From positions 1 through 64,000 of the forward strand of contig JAFLTP010000002.1 in assembly GCA_022510405.1 (NCBI GenBank): a stretch of 64,000 nt of DNA, in the 5' to 3' direction. Every line of letters begins with the position of its first letter. Positions within the stretch are counted from its first letter, which is position 1. The stretch is from Muribaculaceae bacterium. GTDB lineage: Bacteria; Bacteroidota; Bacteroidia; Bacteroidales; Muribaculaceae. Positions 27,549-38,152 of this stretch are shown piece by piece. A model generated the notes under the pieces. It had not been told where the DNA came from. It worked only from the letters and a program-made list of their open reading frames with translations, and did no database searches. A program made the position numbers and the translations under genes.

Positions 27549-30500
27549 TTATCGTCGGATGAATTTCTTACCGTTTTTGATGAGGAGACCTTTGGCATTG
27601 GGACCAACTTGCTGTCCCATAATATTATAAACGGGAATGTTATCCTCATCCTGAGTAGCGTATATACCTTCCACACCTGCATCATCCGGTTCTTCTCCGG
27701 GATTATCTTCAGGATCATCGCCAGGTTCTTCTCCGGGATTATCTTCGGGATCATCTCCTGGTTGAACCTCTTCTTCGTCTCCGGGTTGTTCGTCTCCCGG
27801 TTCTTCATTGGTGTCGGAATACATGGGAGTAAATGTAACTTCGGGGAAAGTTCCATGGGCAAGGAAAGTTACTTCCGGTTCCTCTTCTGCTTCAGTCAAT
27901 ACAAAGGCACCACAAGGAACTTTGGTTCCTATAGCTCCTAAATAATAACTAACCCCTGCCAATACATTGAAAGTCAAGAAACCGGTATCATCACCCGGAT
28001 TTTCATCCATTCCGGCGACAACATAAGGGAATTGGGGTCTTACTTCTTCCGGCCTATCCCCAAATGGTATAAAATAAGAATAGGCATCCTGAGCATAGAA
28101 ATCAATCCAATAATATTCATTTCTCGGAAGAGTATAATGGATCTTCTGTTTCCCATTCGACCAACCCAAGGTGTAAGACATCGGACCTCTCAATCCATCC
28201 ATTACAACATACTGTTTGTTGGCTCTCATTTTTGTAAACACAGTCACCCAACCATCTTTCTCCGGAACAATTTCAACTACACTACCATATTCAAATCCCG
28301 TTAAATAGGTGTAGAAGCCAGGATTGCTGTTACCGGCAGCGCCATCAGATAGAACCAGGTCTGTGTCTCCCACTCTTACATATCTATAAGATCCATAAGC
28401 CGGGGTGATACCCCAATTGTCATCAAAAGCGGTGGCCATTGTACCGGCTTTACCTTCTGCAAAAATTACCCCACTATTTATCTCCAATTTATCACCTTTA
28501 ACTAAACCGGCGGCAGCTAAAGATTCCTCTGTAGCCTCACATATCATCCTATCCGGATTTAAGTCCATTTCGGGTGCATCACCCGGTTCAAATTCAGGTT
28601 CATCATCAGGTTTCTCTTCAGGTTTTTCGTCAGGCTTCACAACGGATCCCATATCATTAGGATCAAAAACCACTGTGGGATGGTCTTCTGTAGCAAGGAA
28701 TGTCACTGTCGGCATTTCATCGCTTTCTGTCAAAACAAACGAACCACAAGTGGCTTTTGAACCAAGCGATCCGAAATAATAAGTCTTACCGGCGGAAACA
28801 GGGAAAGTCAAGAAACCGTTGTTATCACTACTGGGCTCGTTCATACCTGCAACTTTCCACGGGAAATTAGGTTTTACTTCATCGGAGCCAAGCTCACCCC
28901 CAGCGCCAACAAAATAAGAATATTTGGGCGTGTCATCATAGTAAAATTCAAGTTCATGCCCCGCAACCACATAGTCCTCGAAGTCTATCAGATAATTTTC
29001 ATCGTGAGGCAGAGTGTAATAAATCTTTTCTGTTCCGTTGGAATATCCCAATGTATAAGCCAACGGTTTATCTTTACCCTCAAATACGACATATTGTTTG
29101 TTGGGATTCATTTTTGTGAACAGTGTCAACCATCCGTCCTTGGTAGGCGTGATCTCGAAAACCGCACCGGCCGACATAACTCCTCCGGCATAGTTTGTGA
29201 AAGTAGGATTCCAGTCACCTACAGCACCATAAGAGAGGGTTAAATCCACATCTCCTACCTTTACATTCTGATAGGATCCGCGTGGAGCATTGATACCCCA
29301 ATTGTCAGGGTAGGCAGTGGCAATTGTACCCACTGCTCCCTTGGCGAATACAACCCGACCCTCGATAGGTATCTTTCCCTCTGACACAAACCCGGCTAAC
29401 TCAAGTGATTCAAACGTAGCTTCACATGTCATCCGATCCGGATCAAAATTATCGGGCAAGTTATCAATAGATCCTAAGTCCGGTTTAACTTCCGGGTTAT
29501 CATCTGGTTGTTCGCCCGGATTATCGTCTGGAACCTCTCCGGAACCCATATAATTGGGATCAAAGGTCACTCCGGGAAGAGATTCGGTGGCAAAGAATGT
29601 CACTGTAGGCCGTTCATCGCCTTCAGTCAACACAAAGGAACCACAAGGGGCTTTTGAACCGTATGCCCCGAAATAATAAGATTCCCCTGCCTTAACTCGG
29701 AAAGTAATGAAACCGGTGTTTTCTCTTGGAGCTTCCCCCATACCGGCAACCACCCAAGGATATTGGGGTCTGACTTCATCCGGAGCACCTCCGGGTTGTG
29801 GTGTAAAATAAGTTGAAGCATCTCCTGCATTGAAGTCAATATAATAGTCTTCGGAATCGGAAGGAAGAGTATAATAAATCATCTGACTACCATCCGACCA
29901 ACCCAAGGTATAAGACATAGGACCTGACGAACCCTCCGTTATCATATAAGGCTTGTTGGGATTCAATCTTGTGAATAATGTCACCCAGCCATCTTTTGTA
30001 GGAGTGATCACGAATGCAGCACCATCGGAAAAACCTTGTGCATAATTTGGGAAATATGGGTTACTGTTGCCTACCACACCATACTCGAGTGTTAAATCCA
30101 CATCATTTACTCTTACATTTTTATATGCACCGCATGGCATGAAAATGCGCCATTCGTCAGGATAAGCTGTCGCAAGTGTGCCTGCAGCTCCTTTGGCGAA
30201 AACCAGTCTGCCCTCTTTTGGCATCCTTTCCATTTCAAAACCTGCAATCCGTAGTGATTCGGCCGTGGCCTCGCAAGTAATTCTGTTAGGATCAAAGTCA
30301 TCAGGCAGGTTATCAATAAGTCCTTCGTCCGGGTTATCTCCCGGTTCTTCTCCGGGATTATCTTCCGGATTATCACCAGGTCCTTCTCCGGGAATTACAC
30401 CAGAACCCAAATCATTGGGGTCAAAAGTCACTTCGGGAAGTTCTTCTGTAGCCAAGAATGTCACTATCGGCATTTCATCTCTTTCGGTTATAACATAAGG

Positions 30501-31232
30501 GCCACATGGAACTTTTGAGCCGAGTGCTGAGAAATAATATTTTCTACCTGCCTCTACTCGGAAGGTCAGAAACCCCGTGTTGTCTTTTAGAGAAGCTCTA
30601 CCCCATTCATCTTCTGGGGCGTATCCGTAGACTATACTTGGGAACAGAGGTTTTACTGCATTTGAACCGATTTCACCTCCGACCGGCATAAAATACTTCG
30701 AGGCATCATCGGCATTGAAATCTATATAATAATTGTCCTTACTTGGAAGAGAATAAAATATCTTGTCACTGCCATTTGAGTATCCTAAGGTATAAGCCAC
30801 TGCACCGGTCTCACCCTCAAACACCACATATTGTTTGTTAGGATTAATTCTTGCGAATAGGGTCAACCAACCACTTCTAACCGGAGAAATCTCGAAAACC
30901 GCTCCGGCCGACATCACTCCGGAAGCATAGTTGGTGAAAACAGGATTAGTGTTACCTACCACTCCATAGTTGAGAGTATAATTTACTTTATCTATTCTAA
31001 CATTCTTATATGAACCTGAGGGAGACATCATACCCCATTCATCTTCATAGGCTGTTGCAATAGTTCCGGCAGGACCATCACCAAATACTACTCCACCACT
31101 GATCCTTGATTTATAAGAATCTATAATACCGGCCTTCTCAAGCGATTCAGGATAAATCACACATGTGGTTTGTTGAGCATTTGCCCCCACAGCAAGGAGG
31201 GCAAATGCTATAGATATTAAATTTTTTATCAT
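27549..31232 (-). CDS. Large secreted protein with four ~280-aa repeats and a sorting-like C-terminus
   Basis: Signal peptide; four units each with TCEATxESLxxAG...GTxATAYxDxWG...TFLATExxPxVTFDPN; acidic PGDNPEDNPGEEPG linkers; C-term VYNIMGQQVGPNAKGLLIKNGKKFIRR. Confidence 0.85.
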   Translation of the reverse strand: MIKNLISIAFALLAVGANAQQTTCVIYPESLEKAGIIDSYKSRISGGVVFGDGPAGTIATAYEDEWGMMSPSGSYKNVRIDKVNYTLNYGVVGNTNPVFTNYASGVMSAGAVFEISPVRSGWLTLFARINPNKQYVVFEGETGAVAYTLGYSNGSDKIFYSLPSKDNYYIDFNADDASKYFMPVGGEIGSNAVKPLFPSIVYGYAPEDEWGRASLKDNTGFLTFRVEAGRKYYFSALGSKVPCGPYVITERDEMPIVTFLATEELPEVTFDPNDLGSGVIPGEGPGDNPEDNPGEEPGDNPDEGLIDNLPDDFDPNRITCEATAESLRIAGFEMERMPKEGRLVFAKGAAGTLATAYPDEWRIFMPCGAYKNVRVNDVDLTLEYGVVGNSNPYFPNYAQGFSDGAAFVITPTKDGWVTLFTRLNPNKPYMITEGSSGPMSYTLGWSDGSQMIYYTLPSDSEDYYIDFNAGDASTYFTPQPGGAPDEVRPQYPWVVAGMGEAPRENTGFITFRVKAGESYYFGAYGSKAPCGSFVLTEGDERPTVTFFATESLPGVTFDPNYMGSGEVPDDNPGEQPDDNPEVKPDLGSIDNLPDNFDPDRMTCEATFESLELAGFVSEGKIPIEGRVVFAKGAVGTIATAYPDNWGINAPRGSYQNVKVGDVDLTLSYGAVGDWNPTFTNYAGGVMSAGAVFEITPTKDGWLTLFTKMNPNKQYVVFEGKDKPLAYTLGYSNGTEKIYYTLPHDENYLIDFEDYVVAGHELEFYYDDTPKYSYFVGAGGELGSDEVKPNFPWKVAGMNEPSSDNNGFLTFPVSAGKTYYFGSLGSKATCGSFVLTESDEMPTVTFLATEDHPTVVFDPNDMGSVVKPDEKPEEKPDDEPEFEPGDAPEMDLNPDRMICEATEESLAAAGLVKGDKLEINSGVIFAEGKAGTMATAFDDNWGITPAYGSYRYVRVGDTDLVLSDGAAGNSNPGFYTYLTGFEYGSVVEIVPEKDGWVTVFTKMRANKQYVVMDGLRGPMSYTLGWSNGKQKIHYTLPRNEYYWIDFYAQDAYSYFIPFGDRPEEVRPQFPYVVAGMDENPGDDTGFLTFNVLAGVSYYLGAIGTKVPCGAFVLTEAEEEPEVTFLAHGTFPEVTFTPMYSDTNEEPGDEQPGDEEEVQPGDDPEDNPGEEPGDDPEDNPGEEPDDAGVEGIYATQDEDNIPVYNIMGQQVGPNAKGLLIKNGKKFIRR

Positions 31233-31267
31233 ATAGAAAGAAAATCGATGTTAGGATCTTAGGATTG

Positions 31268-34027
31268 TTATTTCACAATTACTTTTAGGGAATCTTTGCC
31301 ACTCTTTACGATATAAATACCGGAGGAAACGGATACACTTCCTTGACCTGATACCTGACCGATAACTTTACCATCGAGAGAGTAGACGCTTGCGATTCCT
31401 TCAGCATAATCAACAATAACTTCTCCGTGGCCACCATGTGCTTTCAAAGGATTTACAACGCTATCGCTGATGATGGATTTCACTCCGGCAGGTGTGAGGC
31501 TCGCACTACCAATCACAACATAGCAATTGGCCGGAACAGTAACTGTTTTTGCGGCAGCATCAAAACTCGGTTGACTGCCATATGATTTTGTAAGAATCAT
31601 ATAATTATCATTATTGGCACTTAAGAAGTCAACGGACATTGTTAAATTCCCGGTAATATTCGGATTAACCAAGGTGTAGAGTTCAAGATCACCGTACACT
31701 GAGCTCAAAGACCTGCCGTTATTCCAGTTGGATGAATTACAATTGATGGTGAAAGGCACATCCTTTGTAAACATCTCCGGGTTGCTTAATCTTACATCTA
31801 TAAGCTGGCAATAATTTTCATAAAGTCCTTTATGATAAGGATTGTCAAGCAAGCTCCAATTCACAATTTTCGGGTCTGTATTGTTGCCACCATCATTATT
31901 TTTGGTGTTCTGTGCATTACCAAGTTCTGAGAATTGCCAGATCATATGTGCTCCCGGTGACATTATCATTTGAGCTGCAGCAGATCCGCAACGCCACATA
32001 CTGTTCTGTACGTTACCCTGTACTCCTGTCTCGCCCCATTTGTCCTGTTTGTAGGCAAGTCTTTGCTCGTCATGGCTTTCGAGATAGGATACAGTCGAGC
32101 CCCAGGTTCTGCTGTCTCGTGGCGCGTAAAGACGGTTCATGTTGCTGTCTTGAGAATAACCCATCGCAAACTGACATGCCGCATCGTTCACATTGGCCCA
32201 GTTGAGCATACCGGTTTCAGCCATCTCATTCTCTTCCTTGGCATAAGCAAGATTTTCATTTATACAATATCCATTGGGATTGACACTCAAAATCACTTCC
32301 TGGAGATAACGCATTTCCGCTACGCGGCTTGCATTATAATCATTTGTTGCGGCGTCACCATTGTTGGCATATGACTCATTCAAACCAAGTCCCTTTACGA
32401 GGTCGAAACGGAAACCATCGAACTTATATTCCTCGAGCCAATATCTTATAACGTCGGCCCATTGCTCCTGTACCATCGGCATTCCCTGGTTCCAGTCGTT
32501 CAATACGCTATAGGCATGGGGAGCGTTCAGATTATAGAAAGGATTCTTGCCCGGTTGATACATCTGATACCATGGATGGAGACCATCGCTCTGGTTGAAC
32601 ACCATGTCAAGTATGACAGCCATACCGTTTTGGTGGCACAAATCAATGAATTCCTTATAGTCATCCGGAGTTCCATAGGCTTTGTCAACGGCGAAATAGA
32701 AGTTAGGATTGTAACCCCATGACATGTTACCGTTGAATTCCATTATAGGAAGTAGCTCTATGGCATTCACACCCAAACTCTTTAAGTAATCGAATTTTTC
32801 AATGGCAAGTTGCACTGTTCCGTTACCCTTTGCCTGACCTTCCGTACCGGTGAAATCGCGGAACAACATTTCATAGATGATAAGGTTAGAAGGATCGGGC
32901 CCTACGAAATCTGTCACCACCCAATCATAATCATTGATAGAACCCTGATAGATAGCCACCGGGACATTCTGACCATTAACTGCCTCTGTCGGATATTCAG
33001 GAAGATTGGGAAAGACATTGGTGTCAAGATATTTATCGTTGTATGGATCAAGCACAAGACGGGCATATGGGTCACCCACAAAGTATTCACCTCCGTCTAC
33101 AATATAGAAATAGCAATACATTGTGTCATTGTCCAGACCATTGACTGTGGTCCAGAAATAACGACCATTTTCGGTATCCTGATAATTCATAGCCTGGGAG
33201 CTGGTATAGGCATAATCATTCCACGAACCGACAAGGAGAACTTGTTCCTTTTGTGGAGCACCGAAACAGAAAGTAACACTACCGTCTGAATTCTTAACAG
33301 GACCCATTATTGGCGTACCCCCGGGGTAATCCACTTGCTTAGCATCTGAAACAAATGTAATAGACATGGATTCACTTACAGTTTCTCCATTTGCTGTGGC
33401 AGTGGCAACCACAGTGTAATCTCCCGGTTCCGGGAATAGATATTCCTTATCCAATGTCATGGCGTTGGAAACCGTTGCGATTGTCTCACTGTTGACTGTG
33501 ATTGAAAGATCGGCATTCTGACTGGCCGAAACAGTAAATTTCACATAAGCAGTCTCGGGGGTTATGATAGGATTAGCATTTGAAGTCAATGTAACCTGAA
33601 GTCCCTCTTCATATACTTGTAGAAAGATATCCGGACTTGTCTGCTGTTTGCCGTCTGAACTACGGATTACAAATTCTAAACCTATAACGTTTGTGGTGGA
33701 TACCGGTATGTTATAGAAATCCCGTAGATTACCTACATAAAGCATCCATAGGTTCTGGGAAACATACTGCAATTGGTATTTTTCTGAATTAGTACTCCAA
33801 TTGGGCGCAGCGTTCCATTGCGACGTAGTAGTGTCATAGCCGGTATGTGCGTAAAGCTTGGTTGTGGCAGACGCACCTTCAAAGGGGGTACCAGTAGCAT
33901 TAAAATAGATTTTGACATCTTGAGAAGACAACTGGAGGGGAGATGGAACTGAATATATTGTCTGTGCGTTTAACCCCAGCACACAGAAAATCATAGTCAA
34001 TAATGTTGAAAAGTAAATTTTCTTCAT
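31268..34027 (-). CDS. Secreted GH13 (alpha-amylase family) protein with N-terminal accessory domains and sorting-like C-terminus
   Basis: DGFRFDLVKG, INENLAYAKE, ESHDEQRLAYK GH13-type motifs; QVLLVGSWNDY CBM48-like; C-term SGIYIVKSGKDSLKVIVK. Confidence 0.88.
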   Translation of the reverse strand: MKKIYFSTLLTMIFCVLGLNAQTIYSVPSPLQLSSQDVKIYFNATGTPFEGASATTKLYAHTGYDTTTSQWNAAPNWSTNSEKYQLQYVSQNLWMLYVGNLRDFYNIPVSTTNVIGLEFVIRSSDGKQQTSPDIFLQVYEEGLQVTLTSNANPIITPETAYVKFTVSASQNADLSITVNSETIATVSNAMTLDKEYLFPEPGDYTVVATATANGETVSESMSITFVSDAKQVDYPGGTPIMGPVKNSDGSVTFCFGAPQKEQVLLVGSWNDYAYTSSQAMNYQDTENGRYFWTTVNGLDNDTMYCYFYIVDGGEYFVGDPYARLVLDPYNDKYLDTNVFPNLPEYPTEAVNGQNVPVAIYQGSINDYDWVVTDFVGPDPSNLIIYEMLFRDFTGTEGQAKGNGTVQLAIEKFDYLKSLGVNAIELLPIMEFNGNMSWGYNPNFYFAVDKAYGTPDDYKEFIDLCHQNGMAVILDMVFNQSDGLHPWYQMYQPGKNPFYNLNAPHAYSVLNDWNQGMPMVQEQWADVIRYWLEEYKFDGFRFDLVKGLGLNESYANNGDAATNDYNASRVAEMRYLQEVILSVNPNGYCINENLAYAKEENEMAETGMLNWANVNDAACQFAMGYSQDSNMNRLYAPRDSRTWGSTVSYLESHDEQRLAYKQDKWGETGVQGNVQNSMWRCGSAAAQMIMSPGAHMIWQFSELGNAQNTKNNDGGNNTDPKIVNWSLLDNPYHKGLYENYCQLIDVRLSNPEMFTKDVPFTINCNSSNWNNGRSLSSVYGDLELYTLVNPNITGNLTMSVDFLSANNDNYMILTKSYGSQPSFDAAAKTVTVPANCYVVIGSASLTPAGVKSIISDSVVNPLKAHGGHGEVIVDYAEGIASVYSLDGKVIGQVSGQGSVSVSSGIYIVKSGKDSLKVIVK

Positions 34028-34157
34028 GTTATAAATTTTAAGTTGGTATTTACTGGTTTATTTCTCAATGTAAAATTAATGATTGCCTTCCGTTTATGCA
34101 ACAAAAGGCAACCATTTAACAAATATGCTCTTATCCCTTATCTTTCACCCCTAAACC

Positions 34158-35300
34158 TCAATGCACTGTTACCAAAGTGGCACCGAAACCATATTCACGG
34201 AATGAGGCATCCTGGAGTTCAGCTTTAGGAAATTCTTTTTTCAAAAGGTCGAGAACCGCTTTTCTAAGCACACCTTCTCCTTTGCCATGGATAAATACTA
34301 TCTTCTGACCTATCCTTTTTGAATGGGCGTTCATAGTCTTTCTCACCTCTCCAAGTTGCATCTCAAGCATATCTTTGGGTTCCATACCTGTCAAGGTATC
34401 GGTAAGTTCTCCAATATGGAGATCAATTTCTATCAACGGGAGTTTCTTAAAGGGGCTTGTCTGAGCTGATACATTTTTATGTGCCAATCCACTTTCGGTT
34501 TTATATTTCTTTGAAAGTTCCTTTGCCAGATCTTTGTCAGGAACGCTTTTTAACCCGGCTTCCAGTTTATCCGCATCCACCTCCAGTTGAGTCACAGATT
34601 CTCCGGCGCTCACCAAAGGGAATTCCAATACCTGATCATCGAAATATTTGCTTTCACGAAAACAATGAAGCTTATGAAATTTGGTAAGGTCAATCTTTCT
34701 GGTCACACTCAAAGGCGGTATCATTGAAAACACCTTATCCTTCTTGTAAACAATAGCCTGCAATGCCACTCTTCCATAATCGGGTAGATCTTCATGAGTG
34801 AGCACCACCAGATCCATAAGTTCATTTGGATTGACAGTGCCGGTGAAAACTAATTCCCAGCCCCGGTCTTCTGTGGAACGCTTCAAAAAAGTGAAATCCA
34901 GATAATAATTCGAATCATTCACCAATACTCCGGTGAAACGGGTCGTCGACAGTCTCTTGACATTATCCGGTTCGAAAGCCAAAACGATATTCGGGACGTC
35001 TCCGTGTTTGGTCTCCTCTATCGGCTCCTCCTTAATAGGGGGTTCTTCCGCAACAGGTTCCGGCTTTTTAGGTTCATCGGTTTTTCTTCCTGCGTCAAAC
35101 GCTTTTTGGTCGAACAATATCTTGCTCCCCTTTACGGCCGTTTCATGACCTGCGGGCAATACCACGACCACATCTTTCAAAAGTATGGGAGACTCGAATC
35201 CATCCTCATCCTCCACATATGCTGTCTTTCCGTCAATCCGGGTGATCACGCCACCACCGGTGGCATTCAAAAATCTCACCCTATCTCCTGTCTTAGCCAT
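34158..35300 (-). CDS. DUF2027 domain protein with C-terminal Smr domain
   Basis: C-term IDLHIGELTD...GQKIVFIHGKGEGVLRKAVLDLLKKEFP Smr signature. Confidence 0.88.
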   Translation of the reverse strand: MAKTGDRVRFLNATGGGVITRIDGKTAYVEDEDGFESPILLKDVVVVLPAGHETAVKGSKILFDQKAFDAGRKTDEPKKPEPVAEEPPIKEEPIEETKHGDVPNIVLAFEPDNVKRLSTTRFTGVLVNDSNYYLDFTFLKRSTEDRGWELVFTGTVNPNELMDLVVLTHEDLPDYGRVALQAIVYKKDKVFSMIPPLSVTRKIDLTKFHKLHCFRESKYFDDQVLEFPLVSAGESVTQLEVDADKLEAGLKSVPDKDLAKELSKKYKTESGLAHKNVSAQTSPFKKLPLIEIDLHIGELTDTLTGMEPKDMLEMQLGEVRKTMNAHSKRIGQKIVFIHGKGEGVLRKAVLDLLKKEFPKAELQDASFREYGFGATLVTVH

Positions 35301-35321
35301 TTTAATATCCTCTTTAAAAGT

Positions 35322-36296
35322 TTAGGGTTTAGTAGTTACAGTGGAGGGGATATCTTCTTCCTCTTGCTCCCGTTTTTCGTAAGCATCCACTATTCGTTGC
35401 ACCAATGGATGCCTAACTATATCCTTCTTTCCATATTCAATCACCCCGATTCCTTCCACTCCTTTAAGTATTCTCATAGCCTGCAGAAGGCCGCTTTGCA
35501 TAGTATGGGGAAGGTCTACCTGAGTAAGGTCTCCTGTCACAATCATTCGGCTGTTCATGCCCATACGGGTCAGGAACATTTTCATTTGATGTTTCGTGGT
35601 GTTCTGTGCCTCATCAAGGATTATCACCGCATCGTTAAGTGTACGTCCACGCATAAACGCCAGAGGTGCTATCTGGATCACATCGCTTTCCATATATTCC
35701 TTCAGTTTCAACTGGGGTATCATATCCTCAAGAGCGTCATACAACGGTCGCAGATACGGATCTATCTTGTCTTTCATATCTCCAGGCAAGAATCCGAGTT
35801 TTTCTCCGGCTTCAACCGCCGGTCGCGACAATATTATCCTTTTACATGCCTTATTCTTCAAAGCCTGTACCGCCAATGCTATGGCTATGTAGGTTTTTCC
35901 GGTTCCTGCCGGTCCCAACGCGAAGGTAAGACCGTTTTGAGCGAAACTTCTCACCATCTTTGCCTGATTTCCATTCCGTGGACTGATGGGTTTACCGTTT
36001 TGACCGAATATGATGACCCCCTCTGAATTAATAGGCTTGGGTGGTTCTCCCTTTATGACATCTATGATCACATCTTCGGGGAGTTTATTATATTTAGAAG
36101 CGTAGGTTTCCAATTCCTTGATTTTCTTCTCGAACTCCAAAGTCTCTGAATCTTCTCCTATCACCCTCAGCACGTTCCCACGTGCAGCCATCCGCAATTT
36201 CGGAAAAAGATTACGGATCAGGTTCACATTATTGTTGTTGACCCCGTAGAATATCTGAGGATCAACATTGTCTATAATTACATTCCTTTCGTTCAT
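35322..36296 (-). CDS. PhoH-family ATPase
   Basis: GPAGTGKTYIAIALAVQALKN, VILDEAQNTTKHQMKMFLTRMG. Confidence 0.95.
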   Translation of the reverse strand: MNERNVIIDNVDPQIFYGVNNNNVNLIRNLFPKLRMAARGNVLRVIGEDSETLEFEKKIKELETYASKYNKLPEDVIIDVIKGEPPKPINSEGVIIFGQNGKPISPRNGNQAKMVRSFAQNGLTFALGPAGTGKTYIAIALAVQALKNKACKRIILSRPAVEAGEKLGFLPGDMKDKIDPYLRPLYDALEDMIPQLKLKEYMESDVIQIAPLAFMRGRTLNDAVIILDEAQNTTKHQMKMFLTRMGMNSRMIVTGDLTQVDLPHTMQSGLLQAMRILKGVEGIGVIEYGKKDIVRHPLVQRIVDAYEKREQEEEDIPSTVTTKP

Positions 36297-36356
36297 TCCA
36301 ATTTCCTCTAAACTTTTTCTCTCATCCCCTAAACCTTATAGCTTATCACTTTATCC

Positions 36357-37808
36357 TTATCCAACCGATCCCTCCAAAGTTATCTGTAGCAATTTCTGTG
36401 CCTCAACTGCAAATTCCATCGGCAATTTATTCATAACTTCTTTGGCATATCCGTTAACTATCAATGCTACAGCCTCTTCCATCGGAATTCCTCTTTGACG
36501 GCAATAAAACAATTGTGCTTCGTTTATTTTTGATGTTGTCGCTTCATGCTCAACCGTACTGCTCGAATTCCTTACATCGATATAAGGGAAGGTGTGAGCT
36601 CCACATTCATTTCCCATTAATAACGAATCACATTGCGTATAATTGCGACAACCGGTAGCTTTTTCATCAACTCTCACCAGTCCTCTATAGGAATTCTGGC
36701 TCTTACCTGCAGAAATCCCTTTACTGACAATTGTACTTCGTGAATTTTTCCCTACATGTATCATTTTGGTACCCGTGTCCGCTTGCTGCATATTGTTGGT
36801 CACTGCCACCGAATAGAACTCACCTACACTCTCCTCTCCTTTGAGGATACAGGATGGATATTTCCATGTTATGGCACTCCCGGTCTCAACCTGAGTCCAG
36901 GATATTTTGGATTTATAACCCCGACATAATCCACGTTTTGTCACAAAATTGTATATACCGCCATTGCCTTCCTTGTCACCGGCATACCAGTTCTGCACGG
37001 TGCTATATTTCACCTCAGCTCTCTCTTCGCAGATAATTTCCACTATGGCGGCATGAAGCTGATTCTCGTCACGCATCGGAGCGGTACATCCTTCCAGATA
37101 ACTTACATAAGCGTCATCATCGGCAACTATCAATGTCCTTTCAAACTGACCGGTGCCCGCTGCGTTGATTCGGAAATAGGTGCTCAATTCCATCGGGCAT
37201 CTCACGCCTTTGGGAATATATACGAAGGAGCCATCCGAAAATACAGCCGAATTAAGTGCGGCGAAAAAATTGTCTCTATAACTTACAACCGTACCTAAAT
37301 ACTTTTTCACCAAATCGGGATAATCTTTCACAGCTTCTGAGAATGAACAGAAAATGACTCCCAATTCAGCCAGTTTCTCTCTGTGAGTGGTCTTTACACT
37401 CACAGAATCCATCACGGCATCCACTGCCACCCCTGCCAATTGTTTCTGTTCTTCCAGTGATATTCCGAGTTTATTGAAAGTTTCCACGAGTTCGGGGTCA
37501 ACTTCATCCATACTCTTCTTCAGCTCTTTCTTTTTTGGCGCAGCATAATATGAGATAGCCTGGTAATCGATGTGAGGGATATTAAGATGTGCCCAATGGG
37601 GCATCTTTAGTGTCAGCCAATATCGGTAGGCCTTTAGTCTGAAATCAAGAAGCCATTCAGGTTCACCTTTCTTTTCAGATATGAAACGGATCACGTCTTC
37701 ATTCAGTCCTGGGGCTACTATATCTGTTGCAATATCGCTGGTGAATCCATATTTATATTCGCTTTGTGTTGCGTCTTGAAGAATATTGTCACTATTGTTT
37801 GATGCCAT
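36357..37808 (-). CDS. sufB: Fe-S cluster assembly protein SufB
   Basis: SufB-type sequence ([61 protein letters not shown]). Confidence 0.96.
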   Translation of the reverse strand: MASNNSDNILQDATQSEYKYGFTSDIATDIVAPGLNEDVIRFISEKKGEPEWLLDFRLKAYRYWLTLKMPHWAHLNIPHIDYQAISYYAAPKKKELKKSMDEVDPELVETFNKLGISLEEQKQLAGVAVDAVMDSVSVKTTHREKLAELGVIFCSFSEAVKDYPDLVKKYLGTVVSYRDNFFAALNSAVFSDGSFVYIPKGVRCPMELSTYFRINAAGTGQFERTLIVADDDAYVSYLEGCTAPMRDENQLHAAIVEIICEERAEVKYSTVQNWYAGDKEGNGGIYNFVTKRGLCRGYKSKISWTQVETGSAITWKYPSCILKGEESVGEFYSVAVTNNMQQADTGTKMIHVGKNSRSTIVSKGISAGKSQNSYRGLVRVDEKATGCRNYTQCDSLLMGNECGAHTFPYIDVRNSSSTVEHEATTSKINEAQLFYCRQRGIPMEEAVALIVNGYAKEVMNKLPMEFAVEAQKLLQITLEGSVG

Positions 37809-37896
37809 GGCTATATTTTATTTTTACTCTAATTTATTAACAAATTCCAAACCAATAGTGTTTTACTCTACAATTTTCAAATTTTTTCAAATAAAC

Positions 37897-37927
37897 TTTG
37901 CACTTTAAACATAAATCCTTAACTTTG
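37897..37927 (+). promoter_or_regulatory. Bacteroidetes promoter (TTTG ... TAACTTTG) for tRNA-Gln
   Basis: TTTG 37897-37900, 19-nt spacer, TAACTTTG 37920-37927, 17 nt before the tRNA. Confidence 0.7.
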
Positions 37928-37944
37928 CACTCACAAAGCGGTAT

Positions 37945-38015
37945 TGGCTTATGGTGTAATGGTAGCACTACAGATTTTGGTTCTGCCTGTCCAAGTTCGA
38001 ATCTTGGTAAGCCAA
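37945..38015 (+). tRNA. tRNA-Gln (anticodon TTG)
   Basis: TGGCTTATGGTGTAATGGTAGCACTACAGATTTTGGTTCTGCCTGTCCAAGTTCGAATCTTGGTAAGCCAA cloverleaf. Confidence 0.95.
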
Positions 38016-38019
38016 CAGA

Positions 38020-38048
38020 AAAAAGGAGGTTTGAGCCTCCTTTTTTTA
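38020..38048 (+). terminator. Terminator of tRNA-Gln
   Basis: AAAAGGAGG-TTTGAG-CCTCCTTTTTTT. Confidence 0.85.
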
Positions 38049-38095
38049 TTTTATAAACTTTCTATGTCTCGAAGCATAAAAAGTATTGTATGTAA

Positions 38096-38123
38096 AAAAG
38101 GGATGCTCTGAAGCATCCCTTTT
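38096..38123 (-). terminator. Perfect 12-bp stem terminator downstream of repeat protein
   Basis: AAAAGGGATGCT-CTGA-AGCATCCCTTTT with T tracts in both orientations. Confidence 0.8.
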
Positions 38124-38152
38124 ATATTATAGAATTTTTAAGACTCGCTATC

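Noticed and set aside
28405-30498. Plus-strand ORFs (28405-28779, 29317-29553, 30178-30498) opposite the 1227-aa gene, Ser/Gly/Pro-rich
   Set aside because: Antisense reading of the low-complexity PGDNPEDNPGEEPG linkers; periodic composition, no start context, overlap a well-supported CDS.
31268-34027. Starch-utilisation (Sus) locus around the GH13 gene
   Set aside because: No SusC/SusD/SusR neighbours; flanked by an unrelated secreted repeat protein and the Smr gene.
35004-36026. 340-aa plus-strand ORF overlapping phoH and the DUF2027-Smr gene
   Set aside because: Spans two strongly supported minus-strand genes and their junction; composition (H/F/S/C-rich) is typical of an antisense shadow ORF.
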